Origin: JBFLVQ01 sp040758525
GTDB taxonomy: Bacteria; Acidobacteriota; Blastocatellia; Chloracidobacteriales; JADJPF01
Direction: 5' to 3'
DNA length: 15,271 nucleotides
Assembly: GCA_040758525.1 (NCBI GenBank)
Contig: JBFLVQ010000154.1
Coordinates: 1 to 15,271 of the forward strand
The notes beneath the pieces are model-generated. The model was not told the DNA's origin and did not search any database. It saw only the letters and a list, made by a program, of their open reading frames with translations. Shown piece by piece: positions 13,852 to 15,271 of the stretch (within the stretch, counting starts at the first letter, position 1; each line of letters opens with the position of its first letter). The position numbers and the translations under genes are program-made.

Positions 13852-13954
13852 TTTTGATCCCTCTCTTCAACTTGTCAAAGTGCACTCAATGGCTGGCAAT
13901 GGTAAATGGCGGCCATATAGATCTCTTCTTTTTCGACACACCATCAATTATTGT

Positions 13955-15190
13955 TCATTGCAAATTTTTCTGTTCTATTACCTGTCTGCGGTTATTGCGC
14001 TCAATACGGCGCTGTTGCTTCTCTTGCTGTTTGCGCAGTTTGTCTACTTCTTGCTGCTGTTGCCGGTGCTGGTGTTCTTGTTGACGTAGCTGTTCACCCT
14101 GTTTATGGTGCTGCTTCTGCTCAAGCTGACGCTGTTGTTTCTCCTGTTGCTTACGCAACTTCTCCGCTTCTCTTTGTTCCAGCTCCTGGCGACGTAGTTG
14201 TTCTTCTTGCTGGCGGCGTTGCTCTCGCTCAATGCGTCGCTGCTCGCGATCATTATTAACTTCTGATTTTTTTGGTGATGGCTTAACACCTAACTGATCG
14301 GCTGATTTCTTTCGTTCTTGATTGAGTTGGCGCTCTCGATCCGCTCTGGCTGCCCGTTCTTCGCAATTGAAATCTTTAATCACGCGCTTGGCTTCCTGAC
14401 GATTTACTTTTGGCTCAGCCAACTCTATCTCAACATCCTCGCGCGAAAGCTTAACAGGTATTGGTTTAATGCGAGCTTCGCGAGATACCTGTTCGATTGG
14501 CATGGGAGTGCGCTTGATCCTATCTGTCGCAGGCGCATCAAGGCCATGATTGATGATGTGATTATTCACTATGCTGATAGTAGTAGCTGGACGCGCCGTG
14601 CGGATTATCTCAACTCTCTTTTCAACCGGTACACTGACTATGTTGAGGTTAGTCGTATTAATGTGCTCACTGGAAACAAAGACATAATAGTTATTGTTCA
14701 CCACTACCGGTCGGCCTGCAAAACCATGCCTGCCTCTAAATCTGAATGTAGGAGGCAATGGCGCCCAACCAATGTAATGATCCGTATACATCCATGTTAC
14801 CCAGGCCGGTCCCCACACATAGCCCGGCATCCAGACCCACCCATAGAACGGATCGTAGAACCATGTGCCATAATGGAAAGCAATATGTCCCCAGGGATCT
14901 CTTGAAATCCATGTCCAGCCATATTCTGTATAAGCCCAATAACCATTGTGAAAGTAAGGTTGCCAGCCTACTACCAGATTAGCCGGGCGCCAGCATGGCC
15001 CATAACTCCCTATATTCACCCAATGACCATAAGGCGAAAGTGAATTATGAAAGAAGCCAAAACTCACCTCGAGCTCTGAATATTGCCGTGCTCCTCCAAC
15101 CGTTATTGCGGTAGTATGTCGTGACGCGCAACCTGTGATTTGTGGCCCAAGCAGCAGAACTAAACTTAAAATAAGGGCTGGGAATCTCAT
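13955..15190 (-). CDS. DUF6600-like (YXWXGX repeat) lipoprotein with Q/R-rich coiled-coil tail
   Basis: The 411-residue protein has a lipoprotein signal peptide ending ITGC (Cys21), so it should be lipid-anchored in the cell envelope. Residues 44-147 carry aromatic repeats of the YGHW, WQPYFHNGYWAYTEYGWTWI, DPWG, YGTW, YGWVWMPGY and YIGWAPLPP type, as in DUF6600/YXWXGX proteins; their function is unknown and a surface or matrix role is only suggested. A middle region (150-250) contains VVVNNNYY. From about 255 to the end the chain is very rich in Gln, Arg, Glu and Lys and should form a long charged coiled coil, with the 11-residue unit KLRKQQEKQQR present twice. GGAGATTAA precedes the ATG at 15190. 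No typical terminator is obvious before glgP. Confidence 0.88.
   Translation of the reverse strand: MRFPALILSLVLLLGPQITGCASRHTTAITVGGARQYSELEVSFGFFHNSLSPYGHWVNIGSYGPCWRPANLVVGWQPYFHNGYWAYTEYGWTWISRDPWGHIAFHYGTWFYDPFYGWVWMPGYVWGPAWVTWMYTDHYIGWAPLPPTFRFRGRHGFAGRPVVVNNNYYVFVSSEHINTTNLNIVSVPVEKRVEIIRTARPATTISIVNNHIINHGLDAPATDRIKRTPMPIEQVSREARIKPIPVKLSREDVEIELAEPKVNRQEAKRVIKDFNCEERAARADRERQLNQERKKSADQLGVKPSPKKSEVNNDREQRRIEREQRRQQEEQLRRQELEQREAEKLRKQQEKQQRQLEQKQHHKQGEQLRQQEHQHRQQQQEVDKLRKQQEKQQRRIERNNRRQVIEQKNLQ
14009..14161 (-). repeat. Repeated 33-bp unit in the coiled-coil tail
   Basis: Two 33-base copies (14009-14041 and 14129-14161) both encode KLRKQQEKQQR but differ at several third codon positions. 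The surrounding Gln-rich sequence is low-complexity. This suggests an older duplication held by selection on the protein, or heptad constraints in the coiled coil. Confidence 0.7.
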
Positions 15191-15271
15191 TTAATCTCCA
15201 TGAAAACGGTTCGTTCAATAGTTGATCTTTACTAACCCACTAATCCCACCACCTACTTATTCAAATGCCGT
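15191..15271. other. Upstream region of the DUF6600-like gene
   Basis: The 81 bases at the window edge contain the ribosome binding site GGAG of the lipoprotein gene and no open frame that could be judged. No clear promoter boxes are visible. Confidence 0.4.

Noticed and set aside
13840..13900. TTTGACA upstream of glgP as a -35 box
   Set aside because: It lies only about 25 bases before the TTG start, leaving no room for a -10 box and leader.
13951..14289. Several plus- and minus-strand frames (Ala/Val-rich, Leu-rich, Ser-rich) over the lipoprotein tail
   Set aside because: All are shadows of the low-complexity Gln/Arg coding sequence of the DUF6600-like gene.
1..15271. tRNA, rRNA, riboswitch or defence-system genes
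   Set aside because: No cloverleaf, conserved RNA core or recognisable defence protein was found on either strand by reading.

Overview
The window reads as a chromosomal stress and energy-survival island of a Gram-negative bacterium of moderate GC (about 45% by eye) that is being broken up by deletions, point mutations and insertion sequences. A lipoprotein with a lipobox, a DUF374-type acyltransferase, a DUF6600-like (YXWXGX) surface protein and several secreted proteins point to a diderm. The small secreted protein at 2297-2725 resembles families I associate with Acidobacteriota, but the phylum is a guess and nothing here fixes it.

Layout. 1-1066 (+): first 60% of an alpha-glucan phosphorylase, cut and joined tail to tail to the first 85 codons of a patatin-like phospholipase (1321-1066, -). 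1304-2164 (+): DUF374 lysophospholipid acyltransferase. 2297-2725 (-): small secreted protein with a strong ribosome binding site and a terminator. 2740-3063: remnants, including a probable transposase C-terminus. 3128-4585 (-): secreted alpha/beta hydrolase followed by a two-CBS-domain gene carrying two compensating frameshifts. 4771-6113 (-): two IS1-superfamily transposase remnants, one with a slippery A6 frameshift site. 6112-6702 (+): universal stress protein (USP) without its N-terminus. 6817-7915 (+): M48 metalloprotease with an amber stop and a deletion that removed HEXXH. 7970-8575 (+): chimeric USP with a duplicated nucleotide-binding loop. 8620-9195 (+): site-2 protease core joined tail to tail to an OsmC N-terminus (9277-9191, -). 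9291-10107 (-): intact USP plus an unknown 120-residue protein, leading into OsmC. 10390-about 10520 (+): USP N-terminus with an amber stop, joined tail to tail to a frameshifted formate-tetrahydrofolate ligase (12130-10536, -). 12160-13851 (-): intact alpha-glucan phosphorylase with a TTG start. 13955-15190 (-): DUF6600-like lipoprotein with a Q/R/E-rich tail.

How the genes fit together. USPs, OsmC, CBS, M48 and site-2 proteases, glycogen phosphorolysis and formyl-THF chemistry are the kind of set seen in dormancy, low-oxygen or redox-stress regulons. Two near-identical -24/-12 (sigma-54-like) elements lie upstream of the M48 gene and of the USP-unknown-OsmC operon, which suggests shared control. 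I see no defence system, CRISPR array, tRNA or rRNA. The main novelty is the pattern of decay (several deletion junctions with truncated genes on both sides), the chimeric USP and the unknown gene in the USP/OsmC operon. Some single-base frameshifts could be sequencing errors; the amber codons and gene-to-gene junctions are harder to explain that way.
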